Shown here piece by piece: positions 7,694-16,057 of a DNA stretch of 41,894 nucleotides (its first letter is position 1; every line of letters starts with the position of its first letter). A program made the position numbers and the translations under genes. The stretch lies in assembly GCA_021108335.1 (NCBI GenBank), contig JAIORC010000255.1, positions 1 to 41,894 on the forward strand, written 5' to 3'. The notes beneath the pieces are model-generated. The model was not told the DNA's origin and ran no database searches. It saw nothing but the letters and a program-made list of their open reading frames with translations. The DNA is from Phycisphaerae bacterium. Lineage in GTDB: Bacteria > Planctomycetota > Phycisphaerae > SM23-33.

Positions 7694-7776
7694 ACGTGGT
7701 TCCTGTGATTCGCCATCCACTGCTTCTGGCCGAGCGAATATCCCGGCATGCCCATCATACAGCCACGAGTATCGTT

Positions 7777-8589
7777 TTACACTGGGGATTCTGGTTTCGG
7801 CTCGGGCTTTTTCTCTTTGGCGTCTTCATCGACCGGTCTTTTGTCCCGCCGCCGCCGGAAGCGAGAATCGCTATCGCGTCTTTTGAGGCGTTTTTGATAT
7901 CTTTCCAGGCGGCTCTCGATAATTTTATCGCGATCCGCCGCACGTTGCTTCAGGTCTTTTTCCAGCCGTTCGAGCTGCTTCTCCATCTGCTTCAGCCGAT
8001 ACAGTCGTACTTTCTGCTGAATGTCGAACTGCTCGGCAACCAGCTCCCGCAATTTGGCGACTAGTTCGGATCGCTTTTTTTCGTCCTTGGTATTATGAAG
8101 CTTTTTGGCTGTCTTGAACAACTCGACCTTCAAAGTGGTTTGCTTGATGTGTGCGTCGCGGATTTCCTTGGGCATGGCCATCAACATTTCAAACCGCGGC
8201 CATATTCTTCTCAGGGCTTTTTTGTAACGGGCCTCATTATCCTGGCGGAGATCCGTAAGCCGCTCGTACATCCGAGGGTGATATTTTTTCACAAACGCCA
8301 GGAGCTTCTTTTCGTCTTCCTTCGATAGCGACCATGCCTTGTCGCGATCTTGTGCCCACGGGCCATGCCGATGCCGCCGCGGGCGAAAGCCTCGCTTAGA
8401 GCGCGGCGGACGGGCGGGCGTCCCGTCCCTGTCCTCGGGGCTGACGTCAGGCGCGGGCGATTCGGCCTTCCGGCTTGGCGGTTTTTGGGCTGTGGGGGTT
8501 TGCGAATCCGTCGTCGGAGTTTCCTGGGCAGCCAGCACTATCGGCAGGGCAACCATTATCGCAAGAATCCCAAAGATACATTTTTTCAT
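7777..8589 (-). CDS. Secreted charged coiled-coil protein
   Basis: A 270-residue protein of no recognised family. A signal peptide (MKKCIFGILAIMVALPIVLA, cleavage after about residue 21) is followed by a Pro/Ser/Thr/Arg-rich linker (residues 22-80). Then comes a long, highly charged helical region (about 85-245) with heptad-like leucines and many Lys/Arg/Glu, and a Lys/Pro/Glu tail. GGGAG lies eight bases before the ATG. It sits 34 bp after an ECF sigma/anti-sigma pair on the same strand, so it is probably in that operon and may act in envelope-stress sensing like Spy/CpxP-type proteins; this is inference from helix content and position only. Confidence 0.7.
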   Translation of the reverse strand: MKKCIFGILAIMVALPIVLAAQETPTTDSQTPTAQKPPSRKAESPAPDVSPEDRDGTPARPPRSKRGFRPRRHRHGPWAQDRDKAWSLSKEDEKKLLAFVKKYHPRMYERLTDLRQDNEARYKKALRRIWPRFEMLMAMPKEIRDAHIKQTTLKVELFKTAKKLHNTKDEKKRSELVAKLRELVAEQFDIQQKVRLYRLKQMEKQLERLEKDLKQRAADRDKIIESRLERYQKRLKRRDSDSRFRRRRDKRPVDEDAKEKKPEPKPESPV

Positions 8590-8623
8590 CGTGTCATCTC
8601 CCTTTCGTTCGGGGGCGAAGAAA

Positions 8624-9196
8624 TCAAATTTCCTCGGATATGGTTATTGTATTCGTATCCCAGAATTTATCGACGCTTTCCTGTAAATATTCCATGCTGT
8701 TATCGAAGCCCGTCGCGGGGGACGAATCCGCTATCGTCAAATCGACAATTTCCGCTTCTTCAGTATCCAACTGCTCGGCGAGAATGTCCAGCTCGATTGC
8801 GAATTCGTCATTGTCTCCGATTTGCATTGCCTTTACCCACACGTTCGTTGAGACGACAGGCGTTGGCGGTTCCTGCGTCGGCGGCCTGAAGGTCTCACGC
8901 CAGATATTCACGGCAAACAGCAGCACTGCCGCTGCAGACGCTATCGACAGCCCCACGCCGAACGCCCGACCGACCCGGCTGGCGCGACGACGGCCGGCCA
9001 TTGCGGCTACCGCCCGACGTTTCGCGCGATCTTCCGCTGCCGCCGGCAGGGCGACATCCAACAGCCCCGTCAGCTTAGTCTCGGCCTGGCCGATTTCCTC
9101 GGCAACCGCCAACTCCTCCGCACTCAGCGGCGGAGAAACCTCCTCGCCGTCGAGATACCGTGCGATTCGTTCGTATTGTTCGTCAGTCATATTCAT
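8624..9196 (-). CDS. Anti-sigma-factor-like single-pass membrane protein
   Basis: A 190-residue protein. The N-terminal 90 residues (DEQYERIARYLDGEE, then EELAVAEEIGQ) are acidic and helical and would be cytoplasmic. A single membrane helix follows (about residues 77-101, FGVGLSIASAAAVLLFAVNIW), and the rest would be periplasmic. This topology and the 4-bp ATGA overlap with the ECF sigma stop codon fit a cognate anti-sigma factor. No zinc-binding HxxxCxxC motif is visible, so it is not a classical ZAS protein. GAGGT lies seven bases before the start. Confidence 0.72.
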   Translation of the reverse strand: MNMTDEQYERIARYLDGEEVSPPLSAEELAVAEEIGQAETKLTGLLDVALPAAAEDRAKRRAVAAMAGRRRASRVGRAFGVGLSIASAAAVLLFAVNIWRETFRPPTQEPPTPVVSTNVWVKAMQIGDNDEFAIELDILAEQLDTEEAEIVDLTIADSSPATGFDNSMEYLQESVDKFWDTNTITISEEI

Positions 9197-9816
9197 AATT
9201 TTACCTCACCATTGCCAGCCGGTACGGCGTAACCGACATGATTGGAGCTATTCGCTTCCAGAATTTTCCTCAATTTCGCCAGCCCGCGATGCACCTTCGC
9301 CAGCGTCGTGCCCAACGGACACTCAAAGACCTTCGCGATCTCCTTGAAACTCATATCGCCGAAGTGTCGCAGCAGGATCATCTGCCTGGTAGGCTCGTCG
9401 AGCGATTCCATTGCCTGTCGAACCTCCCACGACGCCTCCGCCGCCAGAGCGTTGGCATCGGCGGCGGGGCAATCCCCCGGCAGTTCCGCGGCGAACGATT
9501 TGCCGTTATCGTCCTCCACGGAAAGGCTAATCGGCCTGGGCCGTGTCTTGCTGCGGCGGATGCGATCTCGCACCAGATTCGCCGCAATCCGAAACAGCCA
9601 CGGCTCGAACCGCCCGCGATCATCGTAATTTTTAAGCGTGCGAACCAGCCGCAGCGTACACTCGCTCAGCAAGTCCTCCGCGTCATGGTGGTGCCCGGTC
9701 GCGCGATAAAAATATCCGTACAAACGCGAACCGTACGCCGCGAGCAGCGCCTCGTAGGCCACCGTATCGCCGGCCTGTACCTTTTCTATCGTCTTTCGGA
9801 GCTGCTCGGTTTCCAT
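9193..9816 (-). CDS. ECF-subfamily RNA polymerase sigma factor
   Basis: A 207-residue sigma-70 family protein of the extracytoplasmic-function type. Region 2 runs over residues about 20-95 (GYFYRATGHHHDAEDLLSE and FEPWLFRIAANLVRDRIRR), and region 4 over about 130-190 (MESLDEPTRQMILLRHFGDM, then SFKEIAKVFECPLGTTLAKV helix-turn-helix). A C-terminal extension of about 20 residues is variable. The start is taken as ATG 9816; a TTG six bases upstream is in frame, and neither has a strong Shine-Dalgarno sequence. It overlaps the anti-sigma-like gene by 4 bp. Sigma, anti-sigma and a secreted protein form one probable operon. Confidence 0.93.
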   Translation of the reverse strand: METEQLRKTIEKVQAGDTVAYEALLAAYGSRLYGYFYRATGHHHDAEDLLSECTLRLVRTLKNYDDRGRFEPWLFRIAANLVRDRIRRSKTRPRPISLSVEDDNGKSFAAELPGDCPAADANALAAEASWEVRQAMESLDEPTRQMILLRHFGDMSFKEIAKVFECPLGTTLAKVHRGLAKLRKILEANSSNHVGYAVPAGNGEVKL

Positions 9817-9852
9817 GTCCAATTCGCTTAACGCCTGAAGGGGTAATATATT

Positions 9853-9866
9853 GCGAAAATTTTCGC
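9853..9866. promoter_or_regulatory. 14-bp perfect palindrome upstream of the ECF sigma gene
   Basis: GCGAAAATTTTCGC is a perfect palindrome 36 bp before the sigma start. It could be an operator or part of the promoter of the sigma operon; there is no further support. Confidence 0.35.
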
Positions 9867-9924
9867 CACCCGGCTAATCAATTTTACCACCCTTACCAGC
9901 CGCAACAACAATATATTTGGGCCA

Positions 9925-9992
9925 GGGTGGTACTTCCCAGCGCGGCTGCCTTCCCAGGCCGCAGCAGCACAGGTTACAAACCTGTGCCACCC
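9925..9992. repeat. Intergenic palindrome pair, module G copy 1
   Basis: GGGTGG, then the module G palindrome (GCGGCTGCCTTCCCAGGCCGC), then ACAGGTTACAAACCTGTGCC ending in CCACCC. The same layout recurs at 11969-12036, 32377-32403 and 41847-41894 with covarying arms. Confidence 0.8.
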
Positions 9993-10045
9993 AGTCGCCA
10001 TGAAGGATTGCGTGGTGCGTAATTTCCGTATAAAATTCCCGGATA

Positions 10046-10282
10046 ATGAAAATGGAATCGATTGACTGGTTCAAGGTTATAATCCATTTCGTATGCGGTG
10101 CTGTTGTCGGCGCTCTCGCGGGGGTGCTGCTCTGGCTATACCTGCTGGACGGAGAGTCCATGCAAATCGGGCTTATGTTAATCGGCGGCGGTGCGGTGGT
10201 TTTCGGCCTGCTCGCCGGAATTTTTCTCGAACGATTCTGGGAAGGCATAAAAGAACACAGCGATTTGTTCTGGCCTTGGTAA
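10046..10282 (+). CDS. Small two-helix membrane protein
   Basis: A 78-residue hypothetical protein with two predicted membrane helices, about residues 9-32 (VIIHFVCGAVVGALAGVLLW) and 42-62 (LMLIGGGAVVFGLLAGIFL). Glycine-rich faces (GAVVGALAG and GGGAVVFGLLAG) would allow helix packing. An amphipathic N-terminus and an acidic/aromatic C-terminus (WEGIKEHSDLFWPW) flank them. There is no family I recognise. ATG 10046 or ATG 10052 could start translation; neither has a strong ribosome-binding site. Confidence 0.6.
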   Translation: MKMESIDWFKVIIHFVCGAVVGALAGVLLWLYLLDGESMQIGLMLIGGGAVVFGLLAGIFLERFWEGIKEHSDLFWPW

Positions 10283-10314
10283 AAAATCGCGACTTTGGAT
10301 GAGGAAACAAAAAA

Positions 10315-11178
10315 ATGCACTTTATAAACAAACGATTTCTTCGCATCGGCCTGCTGTCATGCCGTTTGCCCATCATTTTCATGTGTCTGGTAGGAATTCC
10401 TTCTGTTTTGATTGGCGAAACCATCAAAGATACTGCCGCCGGTTTTACGCTCAGGCTACCAGACGGGTTCCAAAAATTCCAAAAAACTCAGCAATGGGCT
10501 GCAACCAATCCAAATATTACACACGCCTTTGTCTATGGTGAGTTGAATGATGATAAGCCTAACATCATTTTCCTCATCGAGCAATTACACGGAGTAATGG
10601 GTAGAGAACGTCCCAAACTCAAAGAGATGCCCCCGGACTTCCAAGGATCGATTTTTCCTGTGAAATGGCAGGGATTTGAACTTGACGCATTTGAAGTTCC
10701 AGAAACTATCCAAGGCATAAAGTTTGTTGCATATAATGTCCAAATTCCCCTGAAACGAAACGTTATACAACTCAAACTGGCTGGTACAGTGGAACACAAG
10801 GCGGAACTCAAATTATTGTTATCAGAAATTCTGGATGGCTTGCACGGGGAAACAAATTGGCTTCGGTCAATCACAGGGGATCCTGTTAAAAAGTCCAACT
10901 ATTATAACACAATACTGTTGATTATAGGTTTTGGAGCTCTTGTTATTGGTCTTGTGGTACTCTGGATCATCTCCAAACACACTCCCAAGGGAACAGTGTT
11001 CATAATCGCTGTTGTTATTTATATTGCCAGTTGGCATTTGGGTGAGACACGAATAAGCGAAATTAGATTATTCTCGGGTATTCTCAGAATGTTTGGTTTT
11101 ATAGGTGGGATTATGGGCATTGTGGATATAGTGCGAAAACGAAAGCCCAAAAAGAAAGAAGAACCCGTAGAACAATAG
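10315..11178 (+). CDS. Hypothetical membrane protein, AT-richer than neighbours
   Basis: A 287-residue protein of no recognised family. A hydrophobic N-terminus (about residues 10-35) looks like a signal peptide or anchor. An extracytoplasmic domain of about 170 residues follows (FTLRLPDGFQKF, then VAYNVQIPLKRNVIQLKLAG), similar in style to lipoprotein-like domains that begin with an 'LRLPDGF' strand. Then come three closely spaced membrane helices (about 198-220, 226-243, 255-272) and a Lys-rich cytoplasmic tail. GAGGA lies eight bases before the ATG. Codon third positions are visibly richer in A/T than in dnaE or the 2-9 kb genes, which suggests a more recent acquisition. The gene follows the small membrane protein by 32 bp. 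Confidence 0.65.
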   Translation: MHFINKRFLRIGLLSCRLPIIFMCLVGIPSVLIGETIKDTAAGFTLRLPDGFQKFQKTQQWAATNPNITHAFVYGELNDDKPNIIFLIEQLHGVMGRERPKLKEMPPDFQGSIFPVKWQGFELDAFEVPETIQGIKFVAYNVQIPLKRNVIQLKLAGTVEHKAELKLLLSEILDGLHGETNWLRSITGDPVKKSNYYNTILLIIGFGALVIGLVVLWIISKHTPKGTVFIIAVVIYIASWHLGETRISEIRLFSGILRMFGFIGGIMGIVDIVRKRKPKKKEEPVEQ

Positions 11179-11237
11179 CTGGTGAACTTCGGGCTTCGAC
11201 GAATTCGGTCGAACCGCATGCAACACCGCCGGCGAGA

Positions 11238-11660
11238 CTACTTACGCCGGCCCAGAAGACGAACATGCCGGGCCAGGGGGCCGTCGCTCAGGGCATTGAC
11301 CAGCCGCTCGTCGGCGGTTACGAATATCGCTTCCTGATCGATGGCCAGCGCGACATACATGCTGTCGTAAACCGTCCGGCCCGTAGTCATCGCCAGTTCG
11401 ACAGCCGTCGCCATCAGGGATTCGCTGCCGTGAATTTCCAGGGGAAGCGTCAAAAACTGCTGCACGATCTCGGCGGCCTCGTCAGCTGTTATTAAGCCGC
11501 GACGATGAATCTTCCACGTGATATTGCCGAACTCGCTGTGAATCAAATCCGGCCCGAGCAACCGATGCTTGCCGTCCAGCAGTCGCAACGCTGCCTCGGA
11601 ATGCTCCTCCGGGAAGAACCACTTGGCGGCTACGCTGGCATCGACCACGACGGGTTTCAT
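11238..11660 (-). CDS. PIN-domain ribonuclease toxin (VapC/FitB-type)
   Basis: A 140-residue PIN-domain protein. The four acidic residues expected for Mg-dependent RNase activity are visible: Asp in VVVDASVAAKWF (residue 8), Glu in IHSEFGN (about 43), Asp in TVYDSMYVALA (about 99) and Asp in FVTADERLV (about 117). VapC-type toxins cleave tRNA or rRNA when released from the antitoxin. The gene begins at ATG 11660 and overlaps the stop of the upstream antitoxin by 4 bp, the usual arrangement. Confidence 0.93.
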   Translation of the reverse strand: MKPVVVDASVAAKWFFPEEHSEAALRLLDGKHRLLGPDLIHSEFGNITWKIHRRGLITADEAAEIVQQFLTLPLEIHGSESLMATAVELAMTTGRTVYDSMYVALAIDQEAIFVTADERLVNALSDGPLARHVRLLGRRK

Positions 11661-11887
11661 CGATCCCGATCCTCGCGCAGAAGTTCGGCACTGTCGGGGA
11701 AGTCCCGGCCGGCCAAGCGTTTACGCCACTGCCGGGACAGCCGACGGGCTTCGTCGAACCCGACCCCAGCCGTCTGCGTGAGAATCCAAAGTACTTCCTT
11801 CTGGAGCGACCGGCCATGCTGATGGGCACGATCCTTCAGCCGTTCAACGACAGCCGGTTCCAGGTTGCGAACAAGTATCTGGGCCAT
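11657..11887 (-). CDS. FitA-like ribbon-helix-helix antitoxin
   Basis: A 76-residue protein. The N-terminal half (MAQILVRNLEPAVVERLKDR, then AHQHGRSLQKEVLWIL) is a typical FitA/Arc ribbon-helix-helix DNA-binding domain, and the C-terminal half (RRLSRQWRKRLAGRDFPDSA) would wrap the PIN toxin. Start ATG 11887 has AGGAG eight bases upstream; the frame is open much further, but only through promoter and repeat DNA. A perfect 19-bp palindrome starts 21 bp upstream, which fits autoregulation by the toxin-antitoxin complex. Confidence 0.9.
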   Translation of the reverse strand: MAQILVRNLEPAVVERLKDRAHQHGRSLQKEVLWILTQTAGVGFDEARRLSRQWRKRLAGRDFPDSAELLREDRDR

Positions 11888-11907
11888 ATGAAAATCTCCT
11901 GTGCGAG

Positions 11908-11926
11908 TGCTATCATAATGATAGCA
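11908..11926. promoter_or_regulatory. Operator palindrome of the toxin-antitoxin operon
   Basis: TGCTATCATAATGATAGCA is a perfect inverted repeat around a single central base. It lies just upstream of the antitoxin Shine-Dalgarno sequence. FitA/VapB ribbon-helix-helix dimers bind such palindromes over their own promoter; the site assignment is inferred from position and symmetry. Confidence 0.75.
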
Positions 11927-11968
11927 TTCGCTACGCCCAATGTCAACTCGCGGATATTTTCGTAAAAA

Positions 11969-12036
11969 TGTTAGGTGGCATGGCGACACCGTCGCTCGCT
12001 CCCCAGCGCGGTGGCCTTCCCAGGCCACCGCGCTGG
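11969..12036. repeat. Composite palindromic repeat, modules B (partial) and G copy 2
   Basis: The stretch begins with the module B base (GGTGGCATGGCGACACCG) and passes into the module G palindrome GCGGTGGCCTTCCCAGGCCACCGC. The junction inside the B loop shows that modules recombine. The remaining bases up to 12148 hold only the AT-rich leader of dnaE. Confidence 0.75.
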
Positions 12037-12148
12037 ATACTCGCGATATATTCGTGAATGATTTGGTTGGTGGTGGTATAGTGTCGTTTTCGAGCGAATT
12101 TGAAAATTTTGAGCAATTTTGAAAAATTATCAGCAGGGAAATCGGAAT

Positions 12149-15100
12149 ATGGCGACAAACGGTACCAGGGACGGGTTTGTGCATCTTCACGTGCACTCGC
12201 ACTATTCGCTGCTGGACGGCGGGGCGACTACGGAAAATCTTGTAAAGGTCGCAAAAGAGCACGGCATGGACAGCCTTGCCATCACCGACCACGGCAACAT
12301 GTACGGCGCTGCCGATTTCTACACCACCGCCAAGGCTGCCGGCGTTAAACCGATACTCGGCATCGAGGCCTACATCTCGCCCACCACGCGAACCGACAAG
12401 TCAATGGGCAACCAGCAGACCGCCTGCTATCACCTGCTGCTGCTGGCGATGAACAACGCGGGATTCCTGAACCTCAAGAAACTATCCAGCCGTGCGTTTC
12501 TGGAGGGATTTTACTATAAACCTCGCGTGGACAGAGAGTTACTCGCGGAGTTTTCCGAAGGGATTATCTGCACGACCGCCTGCCTCGGCGGGGAAGTGCC
12601 CAACGCCCTGATGGCCGGCCAATACGACCGCGCACTGGAACTCGCCGGCCAATACAAGGACATCTTCGGCAAAGACCGATTCTTCATCGAGGTGCAGAAC
12701 CAGGGCATCGACGAGCAGACCCGCATCAATCCCGATTTGGTGAAGATCGCCGGCGATCTCGACGTGGGCCTCGTCGGCACAAACGACGTGCACTTTCTGC
12801 GGGCCGACGACAAAGAAGCCCACGAGATTCTCACCTGCATTTCGACCGGCAGAACCCTGGAAGACACCCAGCGGGCCATCGCGGAAGGCCGGTCGAAAAT
12901 GGTGTATCCCAAGGAGTTATACCTCCGCCCGCCCCGCGAAATGCGCGAAGTACTCAAGGAATTTCCCGGCGCGTGCGACAACACGCTGAAAATCGCCGAA
13001 ATGTGCGACGTGAAGCTGGATTTCTCCAAGGAATATCTGCCGAAGTTCGACGTGCCGGCAGGCAAAACCGACGACAAGTATCTCCGCGAAATTGCCGAAG
13101 CCGGCCTGGCTGAGCGGTTCGCCGACAAGGACATACCGGAAGAATACGCCGAGCGGCTCGACTGGGAGTTGCAGGTAATCGCCGACAAGGGCTACAGCAG
13201 CTACTTCCTGATCGTCAACGACATGGTCGAGTATGCCCGGGACAATAACATTCCCTCCGCCCCTCGCGGCAGCGCGGTCTCGGCGTTGCTTGCCTACGTG
13301 CTGAAAATCGCCGAGGTCGATCCGCTTCAGTACGGCCTGCTGTTCGAGCGCTTCACCGACCCGGCCCGGCAGGAAGCGCCTGACATTGACATCGACATCT
13401 GCCAGGAAGGCCGGCAGAAGGTCATCCAATACGTCCGCGAAAAATACGGGCAGGTCGCGCAGATTATCACTTACGGAACGCTCAAGGCCAAGGCGGTGCT
13501 CCGCGACGTCGGCAGAGTGCTGGACGTCCCGCTCGGCGAAGTGGACACCATCTGCAAGCTCGTGCCCACCGACCTGAAAATTACGCTCAAGAAGGCTCTC
13601 AAACAGGAGCCGGAACTCAAAAAACTTTACGACAACGACGCGCGCGTCAAGCGCATGTTCGACATTGGCCAACGCCTCGAAGGCCTCTGCCGCCACGTCG
13701 GCGTGCACGCTGCGGGCATCATCGTAGCCGACACGCCGCTGGAAAATATCGTGCCGCTGGCGAACATCAAAGACAGCGACGACATGCTGACCCAGTGGGA
13801 CGGGCCGACCTGCGAAAAAGCCGGCTTGATGAAGATGGACTTCCTCGGCCTGCGGACGCTGACGATTATCCAGCGGGCGCGCGAACTGGTGCAGGCCAGC
13901 ATCGGCAAAGACGTCGACCCGGAGAGAATCCCGCTGGACGACGACAGCGTATTCGAGTTGTTCCGCAACGGGCACACCGACGGCGTGTTCCAGTTTGAAT
14001 CGGACGGCATGAAGGGCATTCTCGGCCAAATGCAGCCGACGAAGCTTACCGACCTCATCGCCGCCAATGCCATGTACCGGCCTGGGCCGATGGAGCTTAT
14101 TCCCAGCTATTGCGCGCGGAAAAACGGTACGGAGAAAGTTCCGCCCGTCCACGAACTGGTGGACGATCTGCTGGCTGAGACGTACGGAATCATGTGCTAT
14201 CAGGAGCAGGTCATGCAGGTGCTCAACCGCCTGGGCAAACTGCCGCTGAACCGCGCGCTTACGCTGATTAAGGCGATATCCAAGAAGAAGAAAAAAACCA
14301 TCAATGCCGAGCGGCCGAACTTCATGGACGGTGCGAAGGAAAACGGCATTTCCGAGCAGGACGCCAACGAGCTGTTCGACCTGATTCTCAAGTTCGCCGG
14401 TTACGGCTTCAACAAGGCCCACTCCACGCGTTACGCGATCGTGGCCTACCAGACCGCCTACTTCAAGAAGCACTACCCGCGGGAATTCCTGGCGGCGACG
14501 CTGACTTTCGAATGCAGCGACACGGACAAAGTAGTCCAATACATGGCCGACGCCGAACGCATGAAAATCAAGGTCGCCCCGCCGAACATCAACACCTGCG
14601 GCGCAGACTTCTCCGTCGACGGCGAGACGGTACGCTTCGGCTTGGCTGGGGTCAAAGGCGTCGGGCACAACGCGGTAAAGGCAATCGTGGCTGCTCGCGA
14701 GGAGTTCGGGCCGTTCCGCGACCTGTACCATTTCTGCGAATTCGTAGACAGCCGGGCTGTCAACAAGGGCGCGATCGAGGCGTTGATAAAGTGCGGCGCG
14801 TTCGACTCGCTCGGCGCACATCGCGCAGCCATGATAGCCGCGGTGGACAAGGCAATCGACCTGGGCAAAGCCGCCGCCGTCAATCGCAAGAGCGGGCAGA
14901 TGAACCTCTTCGGCGGGGACGACGACGACGGAGCCGAAACGCCAGGCCCGCAATTCCCGAATGTCGACGCCTGGAGCGAGTCGGAACTGCTCGCCGCCGA
15001 GAAAAGCACCATCGGCTTTTATGTCTCCAGCCATCCGCTAGTCCGCTACGGCCGGGAGCTGGAAAGTTTATCGTACCCGGTGGGCGTGTCGCTGGCTTCG

Positions 15101-15733
15101 CTGGAACGCCACGGCCACGACGCCAACATCCGCGTCGGCTGCATGATTATGCAGGTTCGCCAGACCATCACCAAGGCCAAGGGCCAGAAGATGGCGATGC
15201 TTACCCTCGAAGACCTCACCGGCAAGCACGAGGCCGTGGTTTTCCCGCGAACGTACGAAGCCTGCGCCGAGATGCTCAAGCCGGAAAACATGGTATTCAT
15301 CACCGGCACGCTGGACCGCTCGCGCGACCGGGCACAGATTATCGTCGATGAGGTTCTGCCCATCGACCAGGCGCTGGAGAAATTCACCGGCAGGGTGGAT
15401 ATTATTCTGCCGCCGGGCGCAGGCAAAAAACTTTCCGGCAGTCTTCTGGAAGCGGCGCAGGCCCACAAGGGCAACCTGCCGCTGCACCTGTTCGCAAGGC
15501 CAACGTCCCAGCCAAGCGTAACGGCTGAAATCCGGGCCGGCTCGCAGTACAGCGTAACGCCATCCCGCGACTTGATGAACGCATTGCAAGAGTTGCTGGG
15601 CGATCAAAAATTCCTGAAGCTGCGGCCCCGCAAGATCGCGCCGTCACAGAACAAGCGCCGACAATGGAAACCCAACAACACCGCCAAAGGCCAAAACGGC
15701 GTAGCATCACCAGCGGTTACAAGATTCGATTAA
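12149..15733 (+). CDS. dnaE: DNA polymerase III alpha subunit
   Basis: A 1194-residue replicative polymerase subunit of the DnaE1 type. The N-terminal PHP domain shows HLHVHSHYSLLDG and ITDHGNMYGA. The catalytic palm carries the metal-binding aspartates in PDIDIDICQEGR (about residues 411-422), and the fingers contain GLMKMDFLGLRTL, ANAMYRPGPMELIPSY and SKKKKKTINAERPNF. A helix-hairpin-helix region (GLAGVKGVGHNAVKA) and a C-terminal OB-fold (VGCMIMQVRQTITKAKG) follow. The length is normal for DnaE. Start ATG 12149 has AGGGA nine bases upstream and precedes the PHP domain by a short leader; a TTG ten codons upstream is less likely. dnaE is not usually beside dnaA; here only one gene separates them. 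Confidence 0.97.
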   Translation: MATNGTRDGFVHLHVHSHYSLLDGGATTENLVKVAKEHGMDSLAITDHGNMYGAADFYTTAKAAGVKPILGIEAYISPTTRTDKSMGNQQTACYHLLLLAMNNAGFLNLKKLSSRAFLEGFYYKPRVDRELLAEFSEGIICTTACLGGEVPNALMAGQYDRALELAGQYKDIFGKDRFFIEVQNQGIDEQTRINPDLVKIAGDLDVGLVGTNDVHFLRADDKEAHEILTCISTGRTLEDTQRAIAEGRSKMVYPKELYLRPPREMREVLKEFPGACDNTLKIAEMCDVKLDFSKEYLPKFDVPAGKTDDKYLREIAEAGLAERFADKDIPEEYAERLDWELQVIADKGYSSYFLIVNDMVEYARDNNIPSAPRGSAVSALLAYVLKIAEVDPLQYGLLFERFTDPARQEAPDIDIDICQEGRQKVIQYVREKYGQVAQIITYGTLKAKAVLRDVGRVLDVPLGEVDTICKLVPTDLKITLKKALKQEPELKKLYDNDARVKRMFDIGQRLEGLCRHVGVHAAGIIVADTPLENIVPLANIKDSDDMLTQWDGPTCEKAGLMKMDFLGLRTLTIIQRARELVQASIGKDVDPERIPLDDDSVFELFRNGHTDGVFQFESDGMKGILGQMQPTKLTDLIAANAMYRPGPMELIPSYCARKNGTEKVPPVHELVDDLLAETYGIMCYQEQVMQVLNRLGKLPLNRALTLIKAISKKKKKTINAERPNFMDGAKENGISEQDANELFDLILKFAGYGFNKAHSTRYAIVAYQTAYFKKHYPREFLAATLTFECSDTDKVVQYMADAERMKIKVAPPNINTCGADFSVDGETVRFGLAGVKGVGHNAVKAIVAAREEFGPFRDLYHFCEFVDSRAVNKGAIEALIKCGAFDSLGAHRAAMIAAVDKAIDLGKAAAVNRKSGQMNLFGGDDDDGAETPGPQFPNVDAWSESELLAAEKSTIGFYVSSHPLVRYGRELESLSYPVGVSLASLERHGHDANIRVGCMIMQVRQTITKAKGQKMAMLTLEDLTGKHEAVVFPRTYEACAEMLKPENMVFITGTLDRSRDRAQIIVDEVLPIDQALEKFTGRVDIILPPGAGKKLSGSLLEAAQAHKGNLPLHLFARPTSQPSVTAEIRAGSQYSVTPSRDLMNALQELLGDQKFLKLRPRKIAPSQNKRRQWKPNNTAKGQNGVASPAVTRFD

Positions 15734-15746
15734 TTGGTAGCGGGCG

Positions 15747-16008
15747 GGGTGCCGTGGCGGAAAGCGAAGCGACAGCCACGATGTTGGGTGGCATGGCGAC
15801 ACCGCAGGGGTCGCCATGATTGGCCCAGAAAAAAATATCGGGTGGTCCCCTAGGGAAAAGATAGATACACGACGGCAAATGGTATGTTGGGTGGTTTTGA
15901 GCAAGGGATGGCGTAGAAATTGTGAATCGCTCTTTCCCCCTGGGGGCCACCCGACATCATGGGAATTTGTAATTTTAACAACCATCGGGTGCCCCCCAGG
16001 GGGTTCAT
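15747..16008. repeat. Intergenic palindrome mosaic between dnaE and the next gene
   Basis: This gap contains, in order: module A copy 2 (15747-15783), module B copy 2 (15785-15845), a module C element (15839-15953, arms CGGGTGG.. and ..CCACCCG, with different but matching tips), and a GGGTGCCCCCCAGGGGG tip (15988-16004). No gene is supported in the gap. Confidence 0.85.
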
Positions 16009-16057
16009 TACGGCGGGCGGCATTCGATAGTACCGCATACGGAAAGGAAATTTGAAA

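Noticed and set aside
8339-9347. Plus-strand frames opposite the anti-sigma and secreted protein genes
   Set aside because: Antisense shadows of minus-strand genes that have proper starts, overlaps and domains.
12917-15034. 705-codon minus-strand frame inside dnaE
   Set aside because: Antisense to a well-conserved polymerase with strong codon bias. The translated protein has no recognised domain.
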